From Prevotella sp. (GTDB lineage Bacteria; Bacteroidota; Bacteroidia; Bacteroidales; Bacteroidaceae), in assembly GCA_022511045.1 (NCBI GenBank), contig JAFLSF010000004.1:1-61655 (forward strand): a DNA stretch of 61,655 nucleotides, written 5' to 3'. Below are positions 36,715 to 45,795 of the stretch, piece by piece. The notes below the pieces were generated by a model, which was not told where the DNA came from, did not search any database, and was given only the letters and a program-made list of their open reading frames with translations. How positions within the stretch are numbered: position 1 is the first letter of the stretch; the number at the start of each line of letters is the position of its first letter. The position numbers and the translations under genes are program-made.

Positions 36715-37370
36715 TGGATTATGTGATTATTGTTGCAGGCGGCAAAGGCTTGCGAATGGGGAACGATATACCTAAACAATTTCTGCCAATAGGCGGGAGG
36801 CCAGTGCTGATGCGTACCATCGAGCGGTTTAGGGAGTATTCGGAGACCCTGCAAATCATTTTAGTATTGCCCAAGGCACAACAAGAATATTGGCAGACAC
36901 TTTGCCGAGAGCATGATTTCAAAATCAGCTATCAGTTGGCCGATGGAGGTGAGACACGCTTTCACTCCGTACAACATGGGCTTTCCCTTATTCCCGATGA
37001 TGCGGAAGGAGTTGTTGGCGTGCATGATGGTGTCCGACCATTTCCGAGCATAGACGTTATTCGTCGCTGCTACGAGTCTGCCCATACAACGAAAGCTGTT
37101 GTTCCCGTTATCCCAGTTGTTGAGACCCTTCGCCACATCAGTGAGGGCACCAAACCCCGCGTAGACTACCGATTAGTACAAACTCCACAGGTTTTTGATA
37201 TTCGCCTATTGAAGGCAGCTAATAGCCAGCCTTACGACGATGGATTTACGGACGATGCCTCTGTAGTGGAGCGCTATGGCTATACCATTACGCTCGTCGA
37301 AGGCAATCGCGAGAACATCAAGATAACCACTCCATACGACTTGAAGATAGCTGAAGTGCTAATAGGATGA
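36714..37370 (+). CDS. ispD: 2-C-methyl-D-erythritol 4-phosphate cytidylyltransferase
   Basis: Third step of the MEP isoprenoid pathway. 218 residues with the nucleotidyltransferase start [32 protein letters not shown] and [13 protein letters not shown]. It overlaps the DJ-1 stop and the recG start (ATGA), so translation is coupled. The next pathway cyclase gene, ispF, is separate at 54653-55129. Confidence 0.96.
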   Translation: MDYVIIVAGGKGLRMGNDIPKQFLPIGGRPVLMRTIERFREYSETLQIILVLPKAQQEYWQTLCREHDFKISYQLADGGETRFHSVQHGLSLIPDDAEGVVGVHDGVRPFPSIDVIRRCYESAHTTKAVVPVIPVVETLRHISEGTKPRVDYRLVQTPQVFDIRLLKAANSQPYDDGFTDDASVVERYGYTITLVEGNRENIKITTPYDLKIAEVLIG

Positions 37371-39469
37371 ACAATTTGCTGCAACAAGACATTCAATACC
37401 TCTCAGGGGTTGGTCCCTCGCGCAAAAAACTATTAGGCGAGGAATTGGGCATTACTACTTACGGTGACTTGTTGCAGTACTATCCATATAAGCATGTTGA
37501 CCGTAGCCGATTGTACAATATTCACGAACTGACGGGAGATATGCCTTTTGTACAGGTGAAAGGGCGCATCCTCAGTTTCGAGACGTTTAAGATGAGTGCC
37601 CGTAAGGAACGTGTGGTGGCTCACTTTGCTGATGATTATGGGCGGGTGATGGATCTCACGTGGTTTAACGGGGGTAAGTATGCCAAACAGAACTATACCA
37701 TTGGCAAGGAATATATTGTCTTTGGTCGTCCTAATGTCTTTAACGGGCGCATTAACGTAACCCATCCAGATATTGATGCCGCTGACAAGTTGGAACTCTC
37801 CGCTATGGGCATGCAACCTTACTACAATACGACGGAGAAGATGAAGAAGGCTGGGTTAAATAGTCGAAGTATTGAGCGGCTTACCAAAACCTTGTTAGAG
37901 GTTCTGAAACAGCCGCTGCCAGAGACTTTGCCTGACTTCATTGTCCAAAAGTTGCATTTGATGAGTCGTGATGACTCGTTGCACAAGATTCACTATCCGC
38001 AGAATGTCAAGGAGTTGGAGCAGGCTCGCGTCCGTTTGAAGTTTGAGGAACTGTTCTATGTACAACTAAATATATTAAGGTATGCCAGCGACCAGCGTCG
38101 CAAATATCGTGGCTATGTCTTCACCAAGGTAGGCGATTGCTTTAACGGGTTCTACCACAACAACCTTCCTTTCTCGTTGACGGAAGCCCAGAAACGCGTC
38201 ATTCGTGAGATACGCAAAGATATGGGTTCTGGGCGTCAGATGAACCGACTATTGCAGGGAGACGTAGGCTCTGGTAAGACTCTCGTCGCCCTCATGTCGA
38301 TGCTCATAGCTTTGGATAACGGCTATCAAGCCTGTATCATGGCACCCACCGAAATACTTGCCGAACAGCACTTGCAGACCATCATGGGCTTTCTCCGCGA
38401 TATGGATATTCGCGTCGCATTGCTGACGGGTATTGTCAAGGGCAAACGTAGGCAGGAGATACTTGATGGCCTGCTCGACGGTACCGTCCAAATACTTGTT
38501 GGTACCCATGCCGTCATTGAGGACACCGTCCAGTTTGCTCGCTTGGGTATGGTAGTGGTTGACGAGCAGCACCGTTTTGGCGTGGCCCAGCGCGCAAAGT
38601 TGTGGAATAAGAGCCAGAATCCGCCCCATGTATTAGTAATGACGGCAACCCCCATCCCCCGTACGTTGGCCATGACTCTCTACGGCGACCTTGATGTTAG
38701 CGTCATTGACGAACTACCACCAGGCCGCAAGCCCATTGTCACCCAGCATGTGTTCGACCGCTCCCTGCCCTCACTTTATGATAGCATTCGCCGCCAAATC
38801 CATCAAGGACGACAGGTTTACATCGTCTTTCCCCTCATTGAGGAGAGTGAAAAATCCGACCTCAAGAACCTCGAAGACGGCTTTGAAGTGTTGCGTCAGG
38901 TGTTCCCCGAGTTCCGTCTCAGCAAGGTTCATGGCAAGATGAAGCCCGCAGACAAGGAGGCCGAGATGCAGAAGTTCGTTCATGGCGACACGCAGATACT
39001 CGTAGCAACCACCGTTATTGAGGTTGGGGTCAATGTGCCTAATGCTTCCGTAATGGTCATTCTCGAGGCACAACGCTTCGGCCTTTCCCAACTTCATCAG
39101 TTGCGTGGTAGGGTGGGACGTGGTGCCGAGCAGTCATATTGCATCCTTGTGACAGGCTATAAATTAGCTGAGGCGACCCGCAAACGCATTGACATCATGT
39201 GCGAGACTAACGACGGTTTCCGCATTGCCGAAGCCGATCTCAAACTTCGAGGCCCTGGCGATTTGGAAGGAACTCAGCAGAGTGGTATGGCTTTCGACCT
39301 AAAGATAGCCGACATTGCCCGCGATGGCCAGTTACTTCAAATGGCCCGTGATGAGGCTCAAGCCATTATTGATGCAGACCCCACCTGTACCTCTGAACGC
39401 TATGCACTCCTTTGGCGTCGATTGCGCGAACTTCGCAAAACCAACATTAACTGGGCAGCAATATCGTAG
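37367..39469 (+). CDS. recG: ATP-dependent DNA helicase RecG
   Basis: 700 residues, full length. It has an N-terminal wedge/OB domain ([17 protein letters not shown]), then SF2 helicase motifs: Walker [30 protein letters not shown] box [39 protein letters not shown] and LRGRVGRG. It remodels stalled forks and branched DNA. It is the last gene of the pdxJ run. Confidence 0.97.
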   Translation: MNNLLQQDIQYLSGVGPSRKKLLGEELGITTYGDLLQYYPYKHVDRSRLYNIHELTGDMPFVQVKGRILSFETFKMSARKERVVAHFADDYGRVMDLTWFNGGKYAKQNYTIGKEYIVFGRPNVFNGRINVTHPDIDAADKLELSAMGMQPYYNTTEKMKKAGLNSRSIERLTKTLLEVLKQPLPETLPDFIVQKLHLMSRDDSLHKIHYPQNVKELEQARVRLKFEELFYVQLNILRYASDQRRKYRGYVFTKVGDCFNGFYHNNLPFSLTEAQKRVIREIRKDMGSGRQMNRLLQGDVGSGKTLVALMSMLIALDNGYQACIMAPTEILAEQHLQTIMGFLRDMDIRVALLTGIVKGKRRQEILDGLLDGTVQILVGTHAVIEDTVQFARLGMVVVDEQHRFGVAQRAKLWNKSQNPPHVLVMTATPIPRTLAMTLYGDLDVSVIDELPPGRKPIVTQHVFDRSLPSLYDSIRRQIHQGRQVYIVFPLIEESEKSDLKNLEDGFEVLRQVFPEFRLSKVHGKMKPADKEAEMQKFVHGDTQILVATTVIEVGVNVPNASVMVILEAQRFGLSQLHQLRGRVGRGAEQSYCILVTGYKLAEATRKRIDIMCETNDGFRIAEADLKLRGPGDLEGTQQSGMAFDLKIADIARDGQLLQMARDEAQAIIDADPTCTSERYALLWRRLRELRKTNINWAAIS

Positions 39470-39505
39470 ATAACGGGAGATAGTGAAAGAATCAAATGGT
39501 TAAAA

Positions 39506-39916
39506 TCACCAATAATACACTCCTTCTTTTTCTTTAATAATGCCATAAAGGCTTTCACCAGCAATGGGTGATAATAATACCATTTTGTTAAAATTTGGTT
39601 TCCCTACTTGTATTTGTCCGTTTCTTAATATATATAAGCAAGTGTTTTTAAACTTTCTCTTATATATAATTTTACCAATAGAATCTGTAACAACCACTTT
39701 TACTCTAAATGGGTTTTCAAGCCAAGGATTGTATGCAAGAGCTTGAATATTAACAACAACATCGCTGTATGATTTGTCTTCAATACTCATAACCACTACT
39801 TTCCGTGACACTTCAACGTTCGTAATAGGCCTAACTTTTTCAATTTTAGAGTCTTCTTGGGCATATATAGTATGCGTTATAAGACAAACCATCATAATTA
39901 AAAGTAGTTTTTTCAT
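39506..39916 (-). CDS. Small predicted secreted protein of unknown function
   Basis: 136 residues with a convincing signal peptide (MKKLLLIMMVCLITHTIYAQ) and a short beta-rich body; no family recognised. The segment ENPFRVKVVVTDSIGKIIYKRKF looks like a strand pair of an immunoglobulin or carboxypeptidase-regulatory type fold, but this is weak. It is AT-rich compared with recG and ruvB on either side and stands alone. The promoter is unclear; transcripts from 40332 could read through to it. Confidence 0.65.
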   Translation of the reverse strand: MKKLLLIMMVCLITHTIYAQEDSKIEKVRPITNVEVSRKVVVMSIEDKSYSDVVVNIQALAYNPWLENPFRVKVVVTDSIGKIIYKRKFKNTCLYILRNGQIQVGKPNFNKMVLLSPIAGESLYGIIKEKEGVYYW

Positions 39917-40031
39917 ATTAAGAATTGCTTTAAGTTGTTTTATTTAGTGATAAGTTCAAAAGAGTAATAATTGTGAGTTTGATAGTATGTTCCTTTACGT
40001 CATCTTGTTAATATGATGCTGATAAAGCAAA

Positions 40032-40332
40032 TATAAAAAGAAAACGTGGACAATTACTTCGTCTACGTTTCCGAGGTATCGGCAAACACCTATGTTTCTT
40101 AAACGCGTAAAGCCCACGCCTTAACGGCGTGAAGCATCTACTTTAGCCCTTGAAACATATTTGAAAATTTTGCCGATTTTCGGAAACAAGAATCTAAAAG
40201 CGGATGTTCATCCTATATGTATTTCCTTTTCTATTTCGTTCTTCTTAGCTCATAGGCATAAAGGTTTAATTTGGTTTAAAGTTTTATTTCTTTTCCATTG
40301 TTTATGCACGTATTGTGCCCTTTTGGAGATTT
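40032..40332 (-). ncRNA. Candidate structured RNA of about 300 nt
   Basis: Ends are inferred from the promoter (-7 box at 40346-40339) and the terminator at 40042-40070. Nested stems: TATGTTTC/GAAACATA (40091-40098 with 40152-40159), TAAAG/CTTTA (40108-40112 with 40141-40145), CACGCC/GGCGTG (40115-40120 with 40126-40131). A CCGA/TCGG hairpin (40071-40074 with 40079-40082) has a loop that can pair with 40088-40090 as a small pseudoknot. A GCAC/GTGC hairpin lies at 40306-40318. No known class is recognised; an orphan omega/HEARO-like or IS200/IS605-end RNA is possible. Confidence 0.55.
40042..40070 (-). terminator. Terminator of the candidate RNA
   Basis: A 10-bp stem (40042-40051 with 40061-40070, one G.T pair, 9-nt loop). 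On the minus strand it is followed at once by TTCTTTTT, a classical intrinsic terminator. Confidence 0.75.
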
Positions 40333-40338
40333 GCTCTG

Positions 40339-40369
40339 CAAAGATACGAATATTTGCGAGAACGGCAAA
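40339..40369 (-). promoter_or_regulatory. Promoter of the candidate RNA
   Basis: Minus-strand TTTG (40369-40366), 19-bp spacer and TATCTTTG (40346-40339) match the phylum consensus well, although no ORF begins nearby. Confidence 0.75.
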
Positions 40370-40436
40370 GGAAAGTCTTGATAATTTTACCTATGGTTAT
40401 TTCACTCATTTAGTGTGTATTGGTCACATGACTGAC

Positions 40437-40635
40437 GTGTATAGGCCTCGTCGCCGATGAGTATAGGCCTCACGGGCTTTGAGAATAGGCCTCGTTCGTG
40501 GTGAGAATAGGGCTTGCGGCTTACGAGGATGGGGGTGAGTGGAATGAACCGTACTTTCTTGGCTGATGAAAGTATGATTTATCAGCGACAAAGTGCCGCT
40601 TCGTTGGCGACAAATCCCTGATTTGTTAAACGCAA
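40437..40635. repeat. Composite intergenic repeat, copy C
   Basis: Five units start at 40441, 40463, 40485, 40507 and 40529, exactly 22 bp apart. Three read ATAGGCCTC, then ATAGGGCTTG and ATGGGGGTG. A GTACTTTC/GAAAGTA hairpin (40550-40558 with 40568-40576) and a GC-rich tract with GTGCCGCTTCG and GGCGAC follow. The hairpin matches copy A in order; the GC-rich tract matches copy A as a reverse complement. Confidence 0.8.
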
Positions 40636-40711
40636 GTATTTGGCTCGTCGGATAGGTATCAAAATATAACGGTGGAGAAACTTGGGAAAAAGTGCAAATT
40701 AGGGGAAAAGG

Positions 40712-40743
40712 TTTGGCTGTTCGGGGGATTATTTGTAACTTTG
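40712..40743 (+). promoter_or_regulatory. ruvB promoter
   Basis: TTTG (40712-40715), a 20-bp spacer and TAACTTTG (40736-40743) lie 16 bp before the ruvB ATG, giving a very short leader. Confidence 0.8.
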
Positions 40744-40759
40744 TAGCCCAATTGTCAAG

Positions 40760-41797
40760 ATGATGAACGAAGACTTTGACATCAGAGAGCAGCAGATGAC
40801 GACGAGCGAAAAGGAGTTTGAAAATGCCCTGCGCCCGTTGACTTTTAGTGATTTTAGCGGTCAGAAGCAGGTGGTGGAGAACTTGGAGGTGTTCGTTGAG
40901 GCGGCTAAGTATCGCGGCGAACCGCTGGACCACGTGTTGTTGCATGGCCCTCCTGGACTGGGCAAGACGACGCTCTCGAACATTATTGCCAACGAGTTGG
41001 GCGTGGGGTTCAAGATTACTTCGGGCCCTGTGCTTGACAAGCCTGGCGACTTGGCTGGCATCTTGACGTCGCTGGAGAAGAACGACGTGTTGTTCATTGA
41101 CGAGATTCACCGCTTGTCGCCCGTTGTCGAGGAGTATCTCTATTCGGCTATGGAAGACTATCGTATTGACATTATGATAGACAAGGGGCCGTCGGCACGT
41201 AGCATCCAGATAGACCTCAACGCATTCACGCTGGTGGGAGCCACCACGCGTAGCGGCTTGCTGACGGCTCCTCTGCGGGCTCGCTTCGGCATCAATATGC
41301 ACTTGCAATATTACGACCCCGAGACGTTGCAGAAAATCATTGAGCGTTCGGCTTCTATCTTGCGGGTACCTATTACTACTGATGCGTCGCTGGAGATTGC
41401 ACGCCGCTCCAGAGGAACGCCCCGTATAGCTAATGCTCTCCTGAGAAGGGTGCGCGACTTTGCGCAAGTAAAGGGCACGGGGCGTATTGACACCAGCATT
41501 ACTAAGGTGGCGCTAACGGCACTGAACATTGACCAGTATGGATTGGACGAGATAGACAATCGTATTCTTCTGACCATCATTGACAAGTTTAGAGGCGGTC
41601 CTGTGGGCATTACTACCATTGCTACGGCTATCGGTGAGGATGCGGGAACGGTGGAGGAGGTCTACGAGCCCTTCCTCATCATGGAAGGTTTCATCAAGCG
41701 TACTCCTCGTGGGCGAATGGTGACGGAGTTGGCCTACAAACACTTCGGGCGCAATCCATACGGGGGCAACATCATGGAGCCGAACCTTTTTGAGTGA
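40760..41797 (+). CDS. ruvB: Holliday junction branch migration helicase RuvB
   Basis: 345 residues, AAA+ motor of RuvAB. It starts [26 protein letters not shown]; Walker [13 protein letters not shown], Walker [12 protein letters not shown], sensor 1 [19 protein letters not shown] and the C-terminal winged helix ([19 protein letters not shown]) are present. ruvA and ruvC are not in the window. coaD follows 17 bp later. Confidence 0.98.
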   Translation: MMNEDFDIREQQMTTSEKEFENALRPLTFSDFSGQKQVVENLEVFVEAAKYRGEPLDHVLLHGPPGLGKTTLSNIIANELGVGFKITSGPVLDKPGDLAGILTSLEKNDVLFIDEIHRLSPVVEEYLYSAMEDYRIDIMIDKGPSARSIQIDLNAFTLVGATTRSGLLTAPLRARFGINMHLQYYDPETLQKIIERSASILRVPITTDASLEIARRSRGTPRIANALLRRVRDFAQVKGTGRIDTSITKVALTALNIDQYGLDEIDNRILLTIIDKFRGGPVGITTIATAIGEDAGTVEEVYEPFLIMEGFIKRTPRGRMVTELAYKHFGRNPYGGNIMEPNLFE

Positions 41798-41814
41798 GAC
41801 AAGTGAGGTGTAAT

Positions 41815-42288
41815 ATGAAGACTGGAATATTTGTAGGAAGTTTTAACCCGTTTACCATAGGTCACGACAATATTGTGCGCCGTGCATTACCTCTTTTCGA
41901 CCGTCTGGTTATTGGAGTGGTGGGCGACCACGTACACAAGCCCGATATGCCTTGTGCCGAGGAGCGCATCCGGACCATCAGGGAGTTGTATGCCCACGAG
42001 TCCCGTATTGAGGTGAAACCTTACTATGGATTAGCCATAGATTTCGCCAAGGCCGAGGGGGCCCGCTATATCGTAAAGGGCGTGCGTTCCGTTAAGGACT
42101 TCGAGTACGAGCATGAGCAGGCCGATGTCAATCGTCAGTTGGGAGGTGTTGATACCCTGCTTTTCTATGCTGAGCCAAACTTGGCCAGCGTGTCTTCTGG
42201 CGTTGTCAGAGAACTTCAGCACTTTGGAGCAGATGTGAGTCAGTTCCTGCCGAAGAAAGCGGAGAAGGCATCGGAAAGTAAAGAATAG
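41815..42288 (+). CDS. coaD: Phosphopantetheine adenylyltransferase
   Basis: Penultimate step of CoA synthesis. 157 residues from ATG 41815, giving the standard opening KTGIFVGSFNPFTIGHDNIV, whose TIGH is the nucleotidyltransferase motif. GVRSVKDFEYEHEQADVNRQL and the C-terminal SSGVVREL match the family (EYE and SSxxVRE). Confidence 0.95.
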   Translation: MKTGIFVGSFNPFTIGHDNIVRRALPLFDRLVIGVVGDHVHKPDMPCAEERIRTIRELYAHESRIEVKPYYGLAIDFAKAEGARYIVKGVRSVKDFEYEHEQADVNRQLGGVDTLLFYAEPNLASVSSGVVRELQHFGADVSQFLPKKAEKASESKE

Positions 42289-42305
42289 GAAATAGAAAAG
42301 TCGCT

Positions 42306-42734
42306 ATGATAACTTACTCAACAGAAAATGTCCGCTTCCCCCAAATTAAGCGTCGGGAGACCACCGCATGGATTCGTCGCGTAGCAGCCACCTATGGCAA
42401 GAAGATAGGTGAGGTGGGCTACCTTTTTTGCGACGATACCCATATCCTTGAGGTCAATCGCGAATACCTGGGGCACGACTACTATACGGACATCATAACC
42501 TTTGACTATAGCGAGGACGATATGTTAAACGGCGACCTCGTCATCTCTCTGGACACCGTTCGCTCTAATGCCGAACTCTTTCACAAAGACTATGACGAGG
42601 AATTGCATCGTGTTATCATACATGGCATCCTTCACCTCTGCGGGCAGAACGACAAGGGACCTGGGGAACGGGAACAAATGGAGGCCGCAGAGAATAGGGC
42701 ACTAACCTTGAGGACTCTCAAAGTTTCGCAATAA
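42306..42734 (+). CDS. ybeY: Endoribonuclease YbeY
   Basis: 142-residue metal-dependent RNase for rRNA maturation and quality control. The metal motif reads IIHGILHLCGQND; the canonical HGxLHLxGYDH third His is replaced by Asp, a variation I believe common in Bacteroidota. VNREYLGHDYYTDIITFDYS supports the assignment. The 3' end overlaps the convergent LOG-like gene by 17 bp. Confidence 0.94.
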   Translation: MITYSTENVRFPQIKRRETTAWIRRVAATYGKKIGEVGYLFCDDTHILEVNREYLGHDYYTDIITFDYSEDDMLNGDLVISLDTVRSNAELFHKDYDEELHRVIIHGILHLCGQNDKGPGEREQMEAAENRALTLRTLKVSQ

Positions 42735-43245
42735 TATTTTCCAGACTATTGGCTACTTCGATGTAGTTGCGCCATTGGCCACGAATTACGCCACGACTTT
42801 GCAAGTCGTCGAGCATAGCGACAACCCCGTCCCAAAAGCCTTTCATATTATAAAGAATGATACGCTTGCAATGATAGCCGATAGTGTGTGAAGCTGCTAT
42901 GGTAAAGATTTCGTCAAGTGTACCTATGCCCCCAGGTAAAGCTATAAAAACATCACTTTGCTCAAGTATCAGCTGTTTGCGCTCGCTCAAGTTCTTACAC
43001 TTCAACACTTCATCGTTATATGCTGACGTACGCCCCCTTTCCTCCACTATGTCGGGCACCACGCCAATGGTCTTGCCACCAGCCTCTTTCACAGCTTGAG
43101 CCACACACTCCATCAACCCTTGATTGACGCCTCCAAACACCAATGTATGTCCTTCGGTAGCCATCCAACGCCCTAACTCCTCCGTCAATCGGAAGAAATC
43201 GGCATCAATGGCTGCATTGGCCGAACAAAATATGCCTATCTTCAT
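42718..43245 (-). CDS. LOG family protein (TIGR00730)
   Basis: 175 residues from ATG 43245 (MKIGIFCSANAAID). It has the Rossmann-like motifs LVFGGVNQGLMECVAQ and ALPGGIGTLDEIFTI, i.e. GGxxxGLM and PGGxGTxxE of cytokinin-riboside-monophosphate phosphoribohydrolases. A nucleotide 5'-monophosphate hydrolase activity is likely; the physiological role in bacteria is unclear. It follows the sirtuin gene by 31 bp on the same strand. Confidence 0.9.
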   Translation of the reverse strand: MKIGIFCSANAAIDADFFRLTEELGRWMATEGHTLVFGGVNQGLMECVAQAVKEAGGKTIGVVPDIVEERGRTSAYNDEVLKCKNLSERKQLILEQSDVFIALPGGIGTLDEIFTIAASHTIGYHCKRIILYNMKGFWDGVVAMLDDLQSRGVIRGQWRNYIEVANSLENIIAKL

Positions 43246-43276
43246 GGTTTCATGGCTTTTGTACGACAAACGAATT

Positions 43277-43978
43277 TCACAGGTTGTCACCCATCAATAA
43301 CGTGCTGAGTTCCTTCATACCCTCTGTGGCACCTTTTTGTATCTGACTGATGTTGCGGCCTGCGCTTACGGGATTGGGGTCTATCAGATAGACGGGAACA
43401 TCAGGACGGACGTAGTGGATGAGCCCTGCAGCAGGATAGACAGCCAACGAAGTGCCGATAATAATAAAAATATCAGCCTCTTGACATTTTTCGGCGGCAA
43501 GGGTAATGTTGGGTACTGCCTCACCAAAGAACACGATGTAAGGGCGCAAAAGTGAACCGTCTCCAGCTTTGGTGCCTGGTGCTATCTCGCAATCGTCTTG
43601 TGTCAGCAAGCGAATATAACGAGGATCGTCAACGTCACGACTGGAGCATACCTTCATGAGTTCGCCATGCAAATGGATAACCTTTGACGAGCCTGCTTGC
43701 TCATGTAGGTTGTCAACATTCTGCGTCACTACCGTTACGTCATATTTCTTCTCCAATTCAGCCACCAGATGATGTCCCTCATTGGGCTTTACACCCCAGC
43801 ATTTCTTACGCAACATGTTGTAAAAGTTGGTTACTAACGTAGGGTCAGCTTCCCATCCTTCATGGGTGGCAACCTTCTGAACGGGGTACTCCTCCCAAAG
43901 ACCGTCAGCGTCGCGGAAAGTCTTTAGACCGCTTTCCACCGACATTCCTGCGCCCGTTAATACGACTATCTTTTTCAT
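43277..43978 (-). CDS. cobB: NAD-dependent deacylase (sirtuin, CobB-like)
   Basis: 233 residues with the NAD motif VVLTGAGMSVESGLKTFRD, TQNVDNLHEQAGSSKVIHLHGEL (catalytic His) and IIIGTSLAVYPAAGL. The zinc ribbon is reduced: only two Cys (in KVCSS and DDCEI) remain where four are usual, so zinc binding is probably lost. It lies upstream of the LOG gene, with which it is probably co-transcribed. Confidence 0.92.
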   Translation of the reverse strand: MKKIVVLTGAGMSVESGLKTFRDADGLWEEYPVQKVATHEGWEADPTLVTNFYNMLRKKCWGVKPNEGHHLVAELEKKYDVTVVTQNVDNLHEQAGSSKVIHLHGELMKVCSSRDVDDPRYIRLLTQDDCEIAPGTKAGDGSLLRPYIVFFGEAVPNITLAAEKCQEADIFIIIGTSLAVYPAAGLIHYVRPDVPVYLIDPNPVSAGRNISQIQKGATEGMKELSTLLMGDNL

Positions 43979-44178
43979 AGCTCAATGGTTTTAATGGTTC
44001 TCCACATAGAGCCTCAGCAACGAGGCCATTTATAATATTTATTGCAAATATACTTATTCTAAAACAAAAGCTTGTAGTCTTTAACTCCTTTTAACTCCAT
44101 TAACTGCTATAACTCTCTAAAAAGTAGTAACTTTGCGCCGTTTTTAGAGCAACTATACGTTATCATAACAAGAGAACA

Positions 44179-44784
44179 ATGGATAAAGTAAGCTACGCAT
44201 TAGGCCTCGGCATTGGCCAACAATTGTTGCAAATGGGTGCCTCAGAACTGAATATCGATGACTTTGCTTCTGCCATCAAAGATGTGATTGCCGGCAAAGA
44301 GCTAAAGGTTTCAAACCGTGATGCACAACAGATAGTACAGGACTATTTTGCAGAGAAAGAGAAAAAAATCAATCAGCAACGCCAAGAAGCTGGTAAAATG
44401 CATAAGGAACAAGGCGAGAAGTATCTGGAGGAGAATTCCAAGAAGGATGGAGTGGTTACGCTACCCAGCGGCCTGCAGTATCAAGTACTGAAGGAAGGTA
44501 ATGGTAAGAAACCGTCAGCCAAGGATTCCGTCAAGTGTCATTACGAAGGCTTCTTGATTGACGGCACGGTGTTTGATAGTAGCGTACAACGTGGTGAGCC
44601 TGCCGTTTTCGGACTACAACAGGTTATTGCAGGATGGACGGAAGGTCTACAACTGATGCAAGAAGGAGCCAAGTATCGTTTCTTTATTCCTTATCGTCTG
44701 GCTTATGGTGAGGGTGGTGCTGGTGCTTCTATTCCTCCCTATGCTGCTCTTATTTTTGACGTAGAGCTGATAGCAGTGATGTAA
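44179..44784 (+). CDS. FKBP-type peptidyl-prolyl isomerase (cytoplasmic, FklB-like)
   Basis: 201 residues without a signal peptide. The N-terminal helical dimerisation region (SYALGLGIGQQLL through KMHKEQGEKYLEEN) precedes a C-terminal FKBP domain starting LPSGLQYQVLKEG, with CHYEGFLIDGTVFDSS, GWTEGLQLM and PYRLAYGEGGAGASIPPYAALIFDVEL. A TAACTTTG box lies at 44128-44135. It is followed by a lipoprotein paralogue. Confidence 0.93.
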   Translation: MDKVSYALGLGIGQQLLQMGASELNIDDFASAIKDVIAGKELKVSNRDAQQIVQDYFAEKEKKINQQRQEAGKMHKEQGEKYLEENSKKDGVVTLPSGLQYQVLKEGNGKKPSAKDSVKCHYEGFLIDGTVFDSSVQRGEPAVFGLQQVIAGWTEGLQLMQEGAKYRFFIPYRLAYGEGGAGASIPPYAALIFDVELIAVM

Positions 44785-44834
44785 ACAGCAGAAATACACA
44801 GTAAAAGATAAATACAAATATAATAAAAGAAACA

Positions 44835-45725
44835 ATGAAGAAGATTACTTTCGCAGCTATTGCTGCTATCGCAGCTGTCATGATGTACTCATGTGGCAAC
44901 GGAACGCCTAAGGCAAGCTTTAAGACAGACATTGATACCATTAGCTATGCTATTGGTGTAGATCAGTCACAGGGATTGGTTGAGTATCTGGTAGGTAACT
45001 TGGGTATTGATTCAACCTATATGGATGAGTTTGTCAAAGGATTGAATGAGGGCGCCAATGCAGGAGACAATAAGAAAAAGGCCGCTTACTATGCTGGTAT
45101 CCAGATTGGTCAGCAAATCTCTAATCAGATGATTAAGAGCATTAACTATCAGTTGTTTGGTAATGATTCTACCAAGACGATTTCGCTGAAGAACTTTATG
45201 GCTGGCTTCGTGAGCGGTGCTGTTGGTAAGGGCGCTCTGATGACTCCCGATTCAGCCCGTATGGTGGCTCAAGAGTTGATGCGCCAGATTAAAGCCAAGA
45301 GCTTGATGAAAGAATTTGGAGACAACAAGAAGGCTGGTGAGGATTTCTTGGCCAAGAACGCTAAGGCAGAGGGTGTCGTAACATTGCCCAGCGGTGTACA
45401 ATACAAGATATTAAAAGAGGGTAACAGCGAGGGTATTCATCCTGCTGATACCTCTATGGTAACAGTGAATTATGAGGGTCGCACCATTGACGGCAATGTT
45501 TTTGACTCCAGTGAAAAACATGGTGGAGAACCCTCAAAGTTCCGTACAGATCAGGTTATTCCCGGATGGACGGAAGTCTTAAAGTTGATGCCCGTAGGTG
45601 CTACATGGGAAGTGTATATCCCTCAGGAATTGGCTTATGGTGAGCGTCAGCAGGGTGCTGAAATCAAGCCTTTCTCTATGCTGATTTTCAAGATTGAGTT
45701 GGTGGACGTTGAGCCAAAAGAATAA
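44835..45725 (+). CDS. FKBP-type peptidyl-prolyl isomerase lipoprotein (FkpA-like)
   Basis: 296 residues. The signal peptide has lipobox MYSC (Cys20), so it should be lipidated. The same N-terminal helical domain and C-terminal FKBP domain (LPSGVQYKILKEGN, VNYEGRTIDGNVFDSS, GWTEVLKLMPVGATWEVYIPQELAYGER) as the preceding gene indicate tandem duplication with one copy sent to the envelope. A strong terminator follows. Confidence 0.93.
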   Translation: MKKITFAAIAAIAAVMMYSCGNGTPKASFKTDIDTISYAIGVDQSQGLVEYLVGNLGIDSTYMDEFVKGLNEGANAGDNKKKAAYYAGIQIGQQISNQMIKSINYQLFGNDSTKTISLKNFMAGFVSGAVGKGALMTPDSARMVAQELMRQIKAKSLMKEFGDNKKAGEDFLAKNAKAEGVVTLPSGVQYKILKEGNSEGIHPADTSMVTVNYEGRTIDGNVFDSSEKHGGEPSKFRTDQVIPGWTEVLKLMPVGATWEVYIPQELAYGERQQGAEIKPFSMLIFKIELVDVEPKE

Positions 45726-45745
45726 TCAAAAAACATCATATTGTG

Positions 45746-45771
45746 GCACTCGCCCTTTCGTGGGCGGGTGC
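45746..45771 (+). terminator. Terminator after the FKBP pair
   Basis: GCACTCGCCC/GGGCGGGTGC, 10 bp with one G.T pair and a 6-nt loop, followed by TTCTTTGTCTT, 20 bp after the stop. Confidence 0.85.
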
Positions 45772-45795
45772 TTCTTTGTCTTATAACAACTGACT

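Larger units (their letters stand above)
39917..40759. other. 843-bp intergenic region without a protein gene
   Basis: The first half is AT-rich and holds a structured RNA candidate on the minus strand with its own promoter and terminator. The second half holds repeat copy C and the ruvB promoter. No supported ORF lies here. Confidence 0.7.

Noticed and set aside
39917..40200. Intact IS200/IS605 element
   Set aside because: A hairpin resembling such ends is present, but there is no transposase or tnpB and no paired end was found.
40424..41467. 347-aa minus-strand ORF
   Set aside because: Antisense to ruvB and running into repeat copy C; composition is that of a reverse-strand shadow.
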